From an uncultured Collinsella sp. (GTDB taxonomy: Bacteria > Actinomycetota > Coriobacteriia > Coriobacteriales > Coriobacteriaceae): a stretch of DNA of 5,583 nt. Position numbers and translations under genes: made by a program. Below the pieces are notes generated by a model. The model was not told where the DNA came from and did not search any database. It worked only from the letters and a program-made list of their open reading frames with translations. Shown here piece after piece: positions 1-5,583 of this stretch; within the stretch, counting starts at the first letter, position 1, and every line of letters starts with the position of its first letter. The stretch lies in contig CAAECP010000144.1 in NCBI GenBank assembly GCA_900754385.1, positions 1 to 5,583 of the forward strand, given 5' to 3'.

Positions 1-12
1 GACGTGAAACGA

Positions 13-41
13 AAGGGCGCTGACCTTCTGGTCGCGCCCTT
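13..41 (-). terminator. Probable intrinsic terminator downstream of tyrS
   Basis: The arms AAGGGCGC (13-20) and GCGCCCTT (34-41) pair perfectly. An inner GACC/GGTC helix (22-25 with 30-33) closes a four-base loop, with a single bulged base at 21. Read on the minus strand the stem is followed by TTTCGTTT, a broken but T-rich tail, which fits a Rho-independent terminator about 75 bases past the tyrS stop. Read on the plus strand there is no T tract after the stem. The tail is imperfect, so termination is inferred; the stem itself is seen directly. Confidence 0.55.
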
Positions 42-89
42 GAAGTTGAACGTCAGATTGTCCAAATGCGGCCCGCGCAGCGTCGGCCG

Positions 90-117
90 GTTACGCGGTT
101 TGGTAAAACCGCGTAAC
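90..117. repeat. 12-bp perfect inverted repeat touching the tyrS stop codon
   Basis: GTTACGCGGTTT (90-101) and AAACCGCGTAAC (106-117) are exact reverse complements around a four-base loop. The right arm includes the first base of the plus-strand complement of the tyrS TAG stop, so the hairpin begins in the last base of the tyrS message. Neither strand shows a T-run after the stem, so it is not a classical terminator. It could protect the 3' end of the message, act as a U-less terminator, or work together with the second hairpin at 13-41. The rest of bases 1-116 shows no gene I can support. Confidence 0.6.
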
Positions 118-1328
118 TAAACCAGCTTGAAGCCCTTGCGCTTGCCTACGGAGAGGGTGTCGCCCAGCTTGAGGGCGCTGGGATCGATGTTATAGCTCTT
201 GGGAGCCACAGCCTTGCCGTTGATCTTGACACCGCCGCCGTCGATATCGCGACGAGCCTGGCCGGCGCTCGCCGAAAGACCCAAGTCCTTGAGCAGGCCG
301 GCGAGGTAGATCTGGCCCTCGTCGTTAACAGTCAGCTCAACGTGCTTCTCGGGGAAGTCGGCGAGCTGGCCCTCCTTGAATACGCGGTCGAACTCGGCCT
401 GGGCCTCGTCGCCGGCGCCGGCGCCGTGGTAGGTGTCGCACAGGTCGCGGCCCAGAGCGCGCTTGAGCTCGTAGGGGTCGGCAGAACCATCGGCCAGGGC
501 GGCGTCGATCTTGTCGACCTCGGCCGGGGTGAGCGAGCTGGCCAGACGATAGTACTTGCCGATCATCTCGTCGGGGATGGACATGGTCTTGCCGAACATA
601 TCCTTGGGAGCGTCGGTCAGGCCGATGTAGTTGCCATAGGACTTGGACATCTTGCGCACGCCGTCGGTGCCCTCGAGCAGCGGCATGGTGAGCGCGATCT
701 GCGGCTCCATGCCCATCTTCTCCATGAGCTCGCGGCCGGCGAGCAGGTTGAAGAGCTGGTCGGTGCCGCCCATCTCGACGTCGGCCTTAATCTGAACGGA
801 GTCGAAGGCCTGCATCACGGGGTACAGGAACTCGTGCAGGGCGATCGGCGTCTGAGACTGGTAGCGCTTAGTAAAGTCGTCGCGCTCAAGGATGCGGGCG
901 ACGGTGAACTTGGAGCATACCTGCAGCAGGCCGGCCAGGTCCATCGAAAGGATCCAGTCACCGTTGTGCACGATGGTGGTCTTCTCGGGATCCAGGATCT
1001 TCATGGCCTGGCTCACGTAGGTCTCGGCATTGGCCTCGATCTGCTCCTGCGAAAGCTGCGGACGCGTGGAGTTCTTGCCCGAGGGGTCGCCGATCAGCGC
1101 GGTGCCGTTGCCGATGATGAGGGTAACGTTGTGGCCCAGGTCCTGGAACTGACGCATCTTGCGCAGGGGCACGGCGTGGCCCAGGTGCAGGTCGGGGCTG
1201 GTGGGGTCGACACCGAGCTTGATGTTGAGGGGCTCGCCCTTCTCAAGCTTCTTGCGAAGGTCGGCCTCGGGGACGATCTGCGCTGCGCCCGAGGTGATGA
1301 TACGCATTTGCTCGTCAACAGACAGCAT
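117..1328 (-). CDS. tyrS: Tyrosyl-tRNA synthetase, type 2 (TyrZ-like)
   Basis: This cytoplasmic class I aminoacyl-tRNA synthetase activates tyrosine with ATP and loads it onto tRNA-Tyr. The protein is 403 residues, a normal length for the family. The Rossmann-fold catalytic domain carries the HIGH-type motif HLGH at 48-51 (after LGVDPTSPD), IGDPSGK at 79-85, the substrate-pocket stretch GGTDQLFNLLAG around 187-198, and the signature KMSKS at 226-230. The full KMSKS, rather than the KFGKT form of E. coli TyrS, places it in the second bacterial TyrRS group. An S4-type RNA-binding domain ends the protein, seen in AGQARRDIDGGGVKINGK at about 355-372. The ATG is supported by AAAGGAGG seven bases upstream. 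It lies 96 bases after the U32 gene on the same strand. An extended -10-like sequence and a leader hairpin suggest a promoter of its own. I see no T-box leader. No frameshift or missing catalytic motif is visible. Confidence 0.97.
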   Translation of the reverse strand: MLSVDEQMRIITSGAAQIVPEADLRKKLEKGEPLNIKLGVDPTSPDLHLGHAVPLRKMRQFQDLGHNVTLIIGNGTALIGDPSGKNSTRPQLSQEQIEANAETYVSQAMKILDPEKTTIVHNGDWILSMDLAGLLQVCSKFTVARILERDDFTKRYQSQTPIALHEFLYPVMQAFDSVQIKADVEMGGTDQLFNLLAGRELMEKMGMEPQIALTMPLLEGTDGVRKMSKSYGNYIGLTDAPKDMFGKTMSIPDEMIGKYYRLASSLTPAEVDKIDAALADGSADPYELKRALGRDLCDTYHGAGAGDEAQAEFDRVFKEGQLADFPEKHVELTVNDEGQIYLAGLLKDLGLSASAGQARRDIDGGGVKINGKAVAPKSYNIDPSALKLGDTLSVGKRKGFKLV

Positions 1329-1349
1329 TGGGTATCCTCCTTTTGCTAT

Positions 1350-1376
1350 AGCACCCTCGCCGAAAACGGCGGTGCT
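1350..1376 (-). other. Hairpin in the tyrS 5' leader
   Basis: On the minus strand AGCACC-GCCG-TTTT-CGGC-GAG-GGTGCT folds into a ten-base-pair stem with a four-base loop and a three-base one-sided bulge. The stem ends nine bases before the GGAGG of the tyrS ribosome binding site. No T-run follows on either strand, so it is not an intrinsic terminator. It could tune translation or stability of the tyrS message, or be the 3' stabilising hairpin of the upstream U32 transcript. The pairing is seen; the role is inferred. Confidence 0.5.
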
Positions 1377-1396
1377 GGAAGTCCATAAACTCTCTT

Positions 1397-1405
1397 ATGA
1401 TAACA
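1397..1405 (-). promoter_or_regulatory. Candidate extended -10 promoter for tyrS
   Basis: The minus strand reads TGTTATCAT: a TGn extension followed by a hexamer matching five of six bases of TATAAT. It lies about 70 bases upstream of the tyrS ATG and 20 bases after the U32 stop. No good -35 hexamer is visible at 16-18 bases, which is tolerable for an extended -10 element. If real, transcription would start near 1390 and the leader would include the hairpin at 1350-1376. tyrS may also be read from the U32 promoter. Confidence 0.35.
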
Positions 1406-1424
1406 AACTGACGCGACGCGGCAC

Positions 1425-3383
1425 CTACGACAGGAAAATCCTCGTCCTGCCGCATGCGTCAATGGCAACTGGCAGACGCGTACCGTCACGCTCGACCAGA
1501 TAGCGTACCTGCCGACGACGCAAGCAGTCGCGGCAACGGACCCGTCCCGTCGCATCGGTGGCGCAGACGCCCTCGGCGGTCAGCAGGCAGTGCTCGCACA
1601 CCATAAGCTCGGGACGGTCGGCGTCGACCGGACCCAAGACGCCGGGTTCAGCAGCCAGTTCGGCAATACGCTCCGCATCATTGCCGAGCAACTCGGCCGG
1701 CAAGTACACCCGCCCCGCACCGAGTCCGCGCAGCCAGGTAAGCGTGGCCCGATTCGCGCAGAACACCGGCGCCGCCACGTCAAACGTCACGCCCAGCTCG
1801 CGAGCGATCACCACCTGTCCCAGGTTGCGGCAGACGACGCGCCCGGCACGCTGTATCAGTGAGCGGGTCCGGTCAGCGTCACCCGTGCGGCACACCTCGT
1901 CAAGCACCACAACGGCGTCGGACAAATCGAGTTCTCCGCGCGGGTCGGCATCCATCAGCTGCCAAGCAAAAACCATGCGAGCGGGAACCGCGCACTCCAC
2001 CAACTCCGTCGACGCACCGCCATCCACCGCAACGTCCTCAAAGGGCAGCACCTCAACGGCACGCGCAACGGGCGCAATCGCATCCGCCTCGGCCCGCATG
2101 CGCTCCAACACCGCCGCCGTCTGATCCAACACGCCGGCGCTGCGAATCAGGTACACCTCGCAGCCCGTGTCAACCTTACGCTTGCAATGCACGACGACGC
2201 GCTCCCCCGCTGCGGCATCCACCGGACAGGGCACCTGCGGCCAGCGCTTGGGCACATCGGGACGCGCGTCGGCACCCGGATAAAACCGGATCTCGAGCGT
2301 GTCACCCGCCGCCACGGCGGCGTCGAGCTCAACGGTCACCTCTTCGTGGCCCACAGCGACCAAGCGCCCCACGCGCACGCCCTGGTTAATCGCACGCTCA
2401 AAGCTCATCAGCTCGGCACCCGAACGCCCTCGCAGGTACGCATCGGTAAACCCACGGTTAAACGACCTTCCCAGCTCGCGCTCAAGCTCTTCCACGGCAC
2501 CGGGGTCCCACGCGCCGTCGTACAGCATATCGAGTGCCCGGCGCCACACCCGCACCACGTTGAATACGTAATCGGGGTTCTTCATGCGCCCCTCGATCTT
2601 GAGCGACGCCACGCCGGCATCTACAAGCTCGGGCAGATGTGCAATACCCAGATAGTCGCGCGGGCACAGCAGGCGATCTCCCTCGACGGCGACAACGCTC
2701 TGTCCCGCCTCGTCCACTAGGTCGTACGCCAGACGGCACGGCTGCGTGCAGTCGCCGCGCATCGCCGAGCGCCCACGCCACAGGGCCGAGAACTCGCACG
2801 CCCCCGAATAGCCGATGCAAATCGCACCGTGGCAGAATACCTCGATGGACACGCCCGTGGCACATAGCGCCGCAATCTCGTCGACCGTCAGCTCGCGTGC
2901 CGTCGTCACGCGCTCGACCCCCAGCTCATCGGCGGCAAGTCGCACGGCACCCTCGCTATGAGCGCCCGCCTGCGTGGACAAGTGAATCTCGACCCCGGGA
3001 ATCGCCGCGCGCAGCGCGCAGGCCAACCCGGCATCGGCCACAATCAGAGCATCGGCGCCCAGCTCCAGTGCATGAGCTCCCAGCGCCACCGCGTCGGACA
3101 GCTCATCGTCAAACACGAACACGTTGAGCGTCACGTACACACGCACGCCATGAGCATGCGCCACGGCACAACCGCGCGCAAACTCGTCATCCGTAAAGCC
3201 ATGAGCGCTCACACGGGCGTTAAAGCCGCCCAACCCCGCATAGATGTCATCGGCACCCGCGGCGATGGCCGCAAGCATCTGGTCGAGCCCGCCCGCCGGC
3301 GCCAGCAGCTCGGGCAGCGCCGCACCGGCAGCATCCAATCTAATCTCGTATTGTCCGCTCGGCCCCATCGTCCGAATCGCCAT
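1425..3383 (-). CDS. U32 family 'peptidase' / putative Fe-S hydroxylase with extended C-terminal half
   Basis: The protein has 652 residues from the ATG at 3383, which has AAGGAG seven bases upstream; a longer start at 3410 lacks a good site. The N-terminal barrel is typical of family U32: ELLAPAG near 25-31, GADDIYAGL near 43-51, NAR at 55-57, and KIEGRMKNPDYV at 262-273. The family signature E-x-F-x2-G-A-I-C-x6-C-x2-S spans 181-199, with C189 and C196, and C212 and C216 follow in GDCTQPC. Residues about 330-420 resemble the small beta domain of the family. The rest looks like a second, degenerate barrel half ending in a cysteine cluster (C596, C599, C607, C617, C620, C644). Although named collagenase-like peptidases, characterised members (TrhP, RlhA, UbiU/UbiV) support oxygen-independent hydroxylation of tRNA, rRNA or ubiquinone precursors, and UbiU/UbiV carry 4Fe-4S clusters. 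A role in RNA hydroxylation is therefore the best guess; the substrate cannot be read from the sequence. The C-terminus stops right after a family-like RIF motif, shorter than I expect for many relatives. Confidence 0.88.
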   Translation of the reverse strand: MAIRTMGPSGQYEIRLDAAGAALPELLAPAGGLDQMLAAIAAGADDIYAGLGGFNARVSAHGFTDDEFARGCAVAHAHGVRVYVTLNVFVFDDELSDAVALGAHALELGADALIVADAGLACALRAAIPGVEIHLSTQAGAHSEGAVRLAADELGVERVTTARELTVDEIAALCATGVSIEVFCHGAICIGYSGACEFSALWRGRSAMRGDCTQPCRLAYDLVDEAGQSVVAVEGDRLLCPRDYLGIAHLPELVDAGVASLKIEGRMKNPDYVFNVVRVWRRALDMLYDGAWDPGAVEELERELGRSFNRGFTDAYLRGRSGAELMSFERAINQGVRVGRLVAVGHEEVTVELDAAVAAGDTLEIRFYPGADARPDVPKRWPQVPCPVDAAAGERVVVHCKRKVDTGCEVYLIRSAGVLDQTAAVLERMRAEADAIAPVARAVEVLPFEDVAVDGGASTELVECAVPARMVFAWQLMDADPRGELDLSDAVVVLDEVCRTGDADRTRSLIQRAGRVVCRNLGQVVIARELGVTFDVAAPVFCANRATLTWLRGLGAGRVYLPAELLGNDAERIAELAAEPGVLGPVDADRPELMVCEHCLLTAEGVCATDATGRVRCRDCLRRRQVRYLVERDGTRLPVAIDACGRTRIFLS

Positions 3384-3390
3384 CGGCAAA

Positions 3391-3396
3391 CTCCTT
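3391..3396 (-). promoter_or_regulatory. Ribosome binding site that sets the U32 gene start
   Basis: The minus strand reads AAGGAG followed by a seven-base spacer and the ATG at 3383. The longer in-frame ATG at 3410 has only a weak purine stretch (CAGAGTGA) directly in front. The site therefore favours the 652-residue form over a 661-residue form. The skipped N-terminal residues are not part of the recognisable U32 domain, which begins about 25 residues into the short form. Confidence 0.7.
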
Positions 3397-3438
3397 ACCA
3401 AGGTATGCATTCACTCTGAAAAATGCCGTCTTCCAGCA

Positions 3439-3477
3439 TACACGAGGCCTCGCGCGCCCCGTTTGGTTTATCGTGTA
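3439..3477. repeat. Spaced inverted repeat TACACGA / TCGTGTA enclosing a palindrome
   Basis: TACACGA (3439-3445) and TCGTGTA (3471-3477) are exact reverse complements 25 bases apart. The perfect 10-base palindrome CGAGGCCTCG (3443-3452) overlaps the left arm. The arms lie over the weak -10-like hexamers of both directions, a sensible place for an operator acting on two divergent promoters. Seven-base dyads arise by chance often enough that this remains a candidate only. Confidence 0.3.
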
Positions 3478-3495
3478 ATAACTTATGTCCATCCT

Positions 3496-3522
3496 GCCCC
3501 GACGGCACATCCGCCGTCCGGC
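3496..3522 (+). other. Hairpin in the PBP gene leader
   Basis: GACGGC (3501-3506) pairs with GCCGTC (3513-3518) around a six-base loop. GCC (3496-3498) can extend it by pairing with GGC (3520-3522) across a small internal loop. It lies 11 bases upstream of the GGAGG of the PBP gene. No T-run follows, so it is not a terminator. If transcribed, it could influence message stability or ribosome loading. The structure is short and the function is unproven. Confidence 0.35.
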
Positions 3523-3545
3523 ACGACATACCTGGAGGTCAATAT

Positions 3546-5583
3546 ATGGGTCCTCGCCAACGACAGGGACGCAGCCGTTCAAAGACGCATGCCCTGCCCA
3601 TAATCCTGCTCTCGTTTTTGGGCTTTTTGCTTATCGCGGGCGTGGCATTTGGCATCGGCATGGTCGGCAACGTCAACCGCTGGCTGTCCGATCTGCCCGA
3701 CTACACCGACGCCAACGCGTATCTGGTGAGCGAGCCCACCGAGATCGTCGACTGCAACGGCAACAAGATCGCGAGCTTCTACACGCAAAACCGCAAGTCC
3801 ATCACCAAGGACGAGGTCTCCCCCTACGTGCTGCAGGGCACCGTTGACGTCGAGGACGAGCGCTTCTACGAGCACGGCGGTATCGACCTGTGGGGTATCG
3901 CGCGTGCTGCGGTGGCAACCCTCGGCGGCGGGCACGAAGGCGCCTCGACTATCACCCAGCAGCTGGTGCGCAACACCATCCTGCAGGAGGAGCAGTTCGA
4001 CTCGACCATCGAGCGTAAGGTGCGCGAGGCCTACATCGCCATCAAGATGGAGGACATGTACTCCAAAGACGAGATCCTCATGATGTACCTCAACACCATC
4101 TATTACGGTCACGGCGCCTACGGCATCGAGGCCGCAGCCGAGACCTACCTGTCCAAGAGCGCCGCCGACCTCACCCTGAGCGAGGCCGCGCTGCTCATCG
4201 GCCTTCCCAACTCGCCTTCGCAGTACGACCCCACGGTCAACCCCGACCTGGCACTGTCTCGCCGCAACAAGGTCCTCGACAACATGCTGCGCCTGGGCCA
4301 CATCACCCAGGAGGAGCACGATGCCGCACAGGCCGAGCCCATCACCCTCAACGTGACCGAGATTTCGGGCAGCGGCGTCGACGTATACTCGCAGCCCTAC
4401 TTTGTCGCCTATGTTAAGCAGCTGCTGGAGCAGGAGTTCTCGACCGACGTGCTCTTTAAGGGCGGCCTGACCGTCAAGACCACCATCGACCCCACGATGC
4501 AGCAGGTGGCAGAGAATGCCGTCCGCGAGCAGCTCGACACGCTCTCACTCGACGGCCTGGATATGGGCATGGTCGTCGTCGACCCCAAGACCGGCTACAT
4601 CAAGTGCATGGTGGGCGGCTATGACTACAACGCCGACGAGAACCACGTAAACCATGCCACGGCCAAGCGTCCCGTCGGCTCCACCTTTAAGGCCTTTACG
4701 CTGGCAACTGCCATCCAAAACGGCATGAACCCCAACGTCACCCTCAACTGCAACTCGCCGCTCAAGGCCAAGGGCACCACGACCGAGGTCCAAAACTACG
4801 CCAACCATAGCTATGGCAACATCACGCTTAAGCAGGCAACGGCATACTCCTCCAACACCGGCTACATCCAGGTGGCGGAAGCCGTCGGCAACAGCAAGAT
4901 CATCTCGCTCGTCAAAAAGCTCGGCATCGATCCCGCCAAGGACAACATCGAGGACGTTCCCGTCATGACCCTCGGTACCGGCTCGATCTCGCCGCTTGAG
5001 ATGGCCGCCGCCTACGCGACGTTTGCCAACGGCGGCTACTATCGCCAGCCGATCGCCATCACTGAGATTGACTCTCGTACCGGTTCGGTGCTGTACCAGC
5101 ACACCGACAATCCCTCACAGGTACTTACCGAGGGCGAGGCCGCCGCGGTCACCGATGTTCTGTCCGGCGTCATGAAGGGCGGCGGTACGGGTGCTGCCGG
5201 CGCCCTGAGCGTCAACCAGCCCTATGCCGGCAAGACGGGCACCACCGACAACACCACCAACCTGTGGTTCTGCGGCTATACCCCGCAGCTGGCGTGCGCC
5301 CTGTGGACCGGCTATTCCGCGGGCGAGATTCCCATCCAAAAATACGGCACAGACCTGCTGGGCGACAGCACCAACCTGCCTGTCTTTAAGCGGTTTATGA
5401 ACACCGTTCTGACCGGTACCGAGCGCGAGGAGTTTGCGACCGGAACGGCGCCCACCTACAAGAACAACAGCGTCTGGAAGTTCTACGGCACCAACAACAC
5501 CAAGAAGACGGAGAACGACGACAAGGACGAGAACGAGGACGAAGAGGAAACCGCCACAACAACGACAACGACGACCACGACCA
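3546..5583 (+). CDS. Class A penicillin-binding protein, PBP1A family (3' end outside window)
   Basis: This is a bifunctional cell-wall synthase: a GT51 glycosyltransferase that polymerises lipid II and a transpeptidase that cross-links the stem peptides, acting outside the cytoplasmic membrane. The ATG follows GGAGG by seven bases; 679 codons are visible with no stop. A basic N-terminus (residues 1-16) precedes one hydrophobic anchor at about 17-41, so the bulk lies outside the cell. GT51 motifs are EDERFYEHGG (103-112, catalytic Glu103), GASTITQQ (132-139) and ERKVRE (156-161, with Glu161 as the second conserved acid). The transpeptidase domain has STFK (379-382, nucleophile Ser379), SSN (435-437) and KTG (563-565). 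All catalytic motifs are intact. No PASTA domain is seen before the window ends. After the catalytic part comes an acidic stretch (656-668) and a run of threonines. Five cysteines (70, 354, 402, 576, 584) lie outside the membrane. The gene diverges from the U32 gene; no partner gene is visible on its own strand. Confidence 0.96.
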   Translation, partial: MGPRQRQGRSRSKTHALPIILLSFLGFLLIAGVAFGIGMVGNVNRWLSDLPDYTDANAYLVSEPTEIVDCNGNKIASFYTQNRKSITKDEVSPYVLQGTVDVEDERFYEHGGIDLWGIARAAVATLGGGHEGASTITQQLVRNTILQEEQFDSTIERKVREAYIAIKMEDMYSKDEILMMYLNTIYYGHGAYGIEAAAETYLSKSAADLTLSEAALLIGLPNSPSQYDPTVNPDLALSRRNKVLDNMLRLGHITQEEHDAAQAEPITLNVTEISGSGVDVYSQPYFVAYVKQLLEQEFSTDVLFKGGLTVKTTIDPTMQQVAENAVREQLDTLSLDGLDMGMVVVDPKTGYIKCMVGGYDYNADENHVNHATAKRPVGSTFKAFTLATAIQNGMNPNVTLNCNSPLKAKGTTTEVQNYANHSYGNITLKQATAYSSNTGYIQVAEAVGNSKIISLVKKLGIDPAKDNIEDVPVMTLGTGSISPLEMAAAYATFANGGYYRQPIAITEIDSRTGSVLYQHTDNPSQVLTEGEAAAVTDVLSGVMKGGGTGAAGALSVNQPYAGKTGTTDNTTNLWFCGYTPQLACALWTGYSAGEIPIQKYGTDLLGDSTNLPVFKRFMNTVLTGTEREEFATGTAPTYKNNSVWKFYGTNNTKKTENDDKDENEDEEETATTTTTTTTT
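5511..5583 (+). repeat. Low-complexity tract coding for an acidic then poly-Thr tail
   Basis: Within the PBP reading frame the DNA is almost all purine from 5511 to 5549, coding for 13 residues of Glu, Asp, Asn and one Lys. It then switches to ACN codons: Thr, Ala and at least nine consecutive Thr, running into the window edge. The Thr codons are mixed (ACA, ACG, ACC), so this is not a simple triplet repeat at the DNA level. Such tails are common, poorly conserved linkers in extracytoplasmic proteins of actinomycetes. It may vary in length between strains. Confidence 0.75.

Larger units (their letters stand above)
3384..3545. promoter_or_regulatory. Divergent intergenic region between the U32 gene and the PBP gene
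   Basis: These 162 bases separate two divergently transcribed genes, so promoters for both are expected here. It is visibly more AT-rich in 3461-3485 than the flanking genes. On the minus strand TATGCT (3434-3439) is a four-of-six match to a -10 hexamer, and on the plus strand TATCGT (3469-3474) is similar, but neither has a convincing -35. I cannot assign a start site to either gene. The region also holds the dyads listed separately and the ribosome binding sites of both genes. Confidence 0.5.

Noticed and set aside
1..120. Plus-strand frame open from base 1 to a TAA at 118-120, possibly the end of a convergent gene
   Set aside because: Thirty-nine stop-free codons are not significant at this base composition. 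The frame includes codons unlike the neighbours (CGA, AGA, several TTG) and runs through two terminator-like hairpins.
1350..1376. Intrinsic terminator between the U32 gene and tyrS
   Set aside because: The stem is good but neither strand has a T-run after it, so I list it only as a leader hairpin.
342..1388. Long plus-strand open frame of 348 codons opposite tyrS
   Set aside because: It lies antisense to an unmistakable tyrS, its product is dominated by Val, Leu, Gly and His as expected from the reverse complement of GC-rich codons, and it shows no known motif.
1406..1427. GGTGCCGCG on the minus strand resembling part of the T-box consensus
   Set aside because: It lacks the central bases of the TGGNACCGCG core, overlaps the U32 stop codon, and there is no room for the specifier stem.
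1425..3383. True collagenase or secreted protease
   Set aside because: There is no signal peptide or protease motif; the cysteine signature matches the U32 group whose characterised members act in RNA or quinone hydroxylation.
3579..4319. Minus-strand open frame of 246 codons opposite the PBP gene
   Set aside because: Antisense shadow of the GT51 domain with the same biased composition. The similar frame at 4545-5102 is rejected for the same reason.
1..5583. Mobile element, CRISPR array, tRNA, rRNA, defence or novel multi-gene system
   Set aside because: I saw no transposase, direct-repeat array, tRNA cloverleaf or unfamiliar gene; all three genes belong to known families with intact motifs.

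Overview
The window reads as a stretch of ordinary bacterial chromosome, moderately GC-rich. It holds two complete genes on the minus strand and one gene on the plus strand that runs off the right edge. Protein style suggests a Gram-positive, probably anaerobic actinomycete of the Coriobacteriia type (Collinsella-like): a TyrZ/type-2 tyrosyl-tRNA synthetase, a long U32-family protein and a class A PBP with an acidic, Thr-rich tail. This placement is an inference from recognition, not from a search.

Layout, left to right. Bases 1-116 carry no convincing gene. They hold two inverted repeats lying 3' of tyrS, one of which (13-41) looks like its terminator. tyrS (117-1328, minus) is a complete type-2 TyrRS with an S4 RNA-binding tail. 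Its 96-base upstream gap holds an extended -10-like sequence and a hairpin just before the ribosome binding site. Upstream, on the same strand, is a 652-residue U32 'peptidase' family protein (1425-3383). It has the complete cysteine signature of the family, a long C-terminal half that looks like a second, degenerate copy of the fold, and a terminal cysteine cluster. Then comes a 162-base divergent intergenic region (3384-3545) with several dyads. From 3546 to the right edge runs a class A (PBP1A-type) penicillin-binding protein with every catalytic motif in place; its stop codon is outside the window.

How the genes relate. tyrS charges tRNA-Tyr. The U32 protein belongs to a family whose characterised members (TrhP, RlhA, UbiU/UbiV) are Fe-S-linked hydroxylases of RNA or quinone precursors rather than proteases, so the minus-strand pair may both serve RNA/translation. 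The divergent PBP builds and cross-links peptidoglycan outside the membrane and has no obvious functional tie to them. I found no mobile element, CRISPR array, tRNA, rRNA or defence system. The points worth a second look are modest: the cysteine content and bipartite structure of the U32 protein, the extracytoplasmic cysteines and charged/Thr tail of the PBP, and the hairpins around tyrS and in the divergent promoter region.
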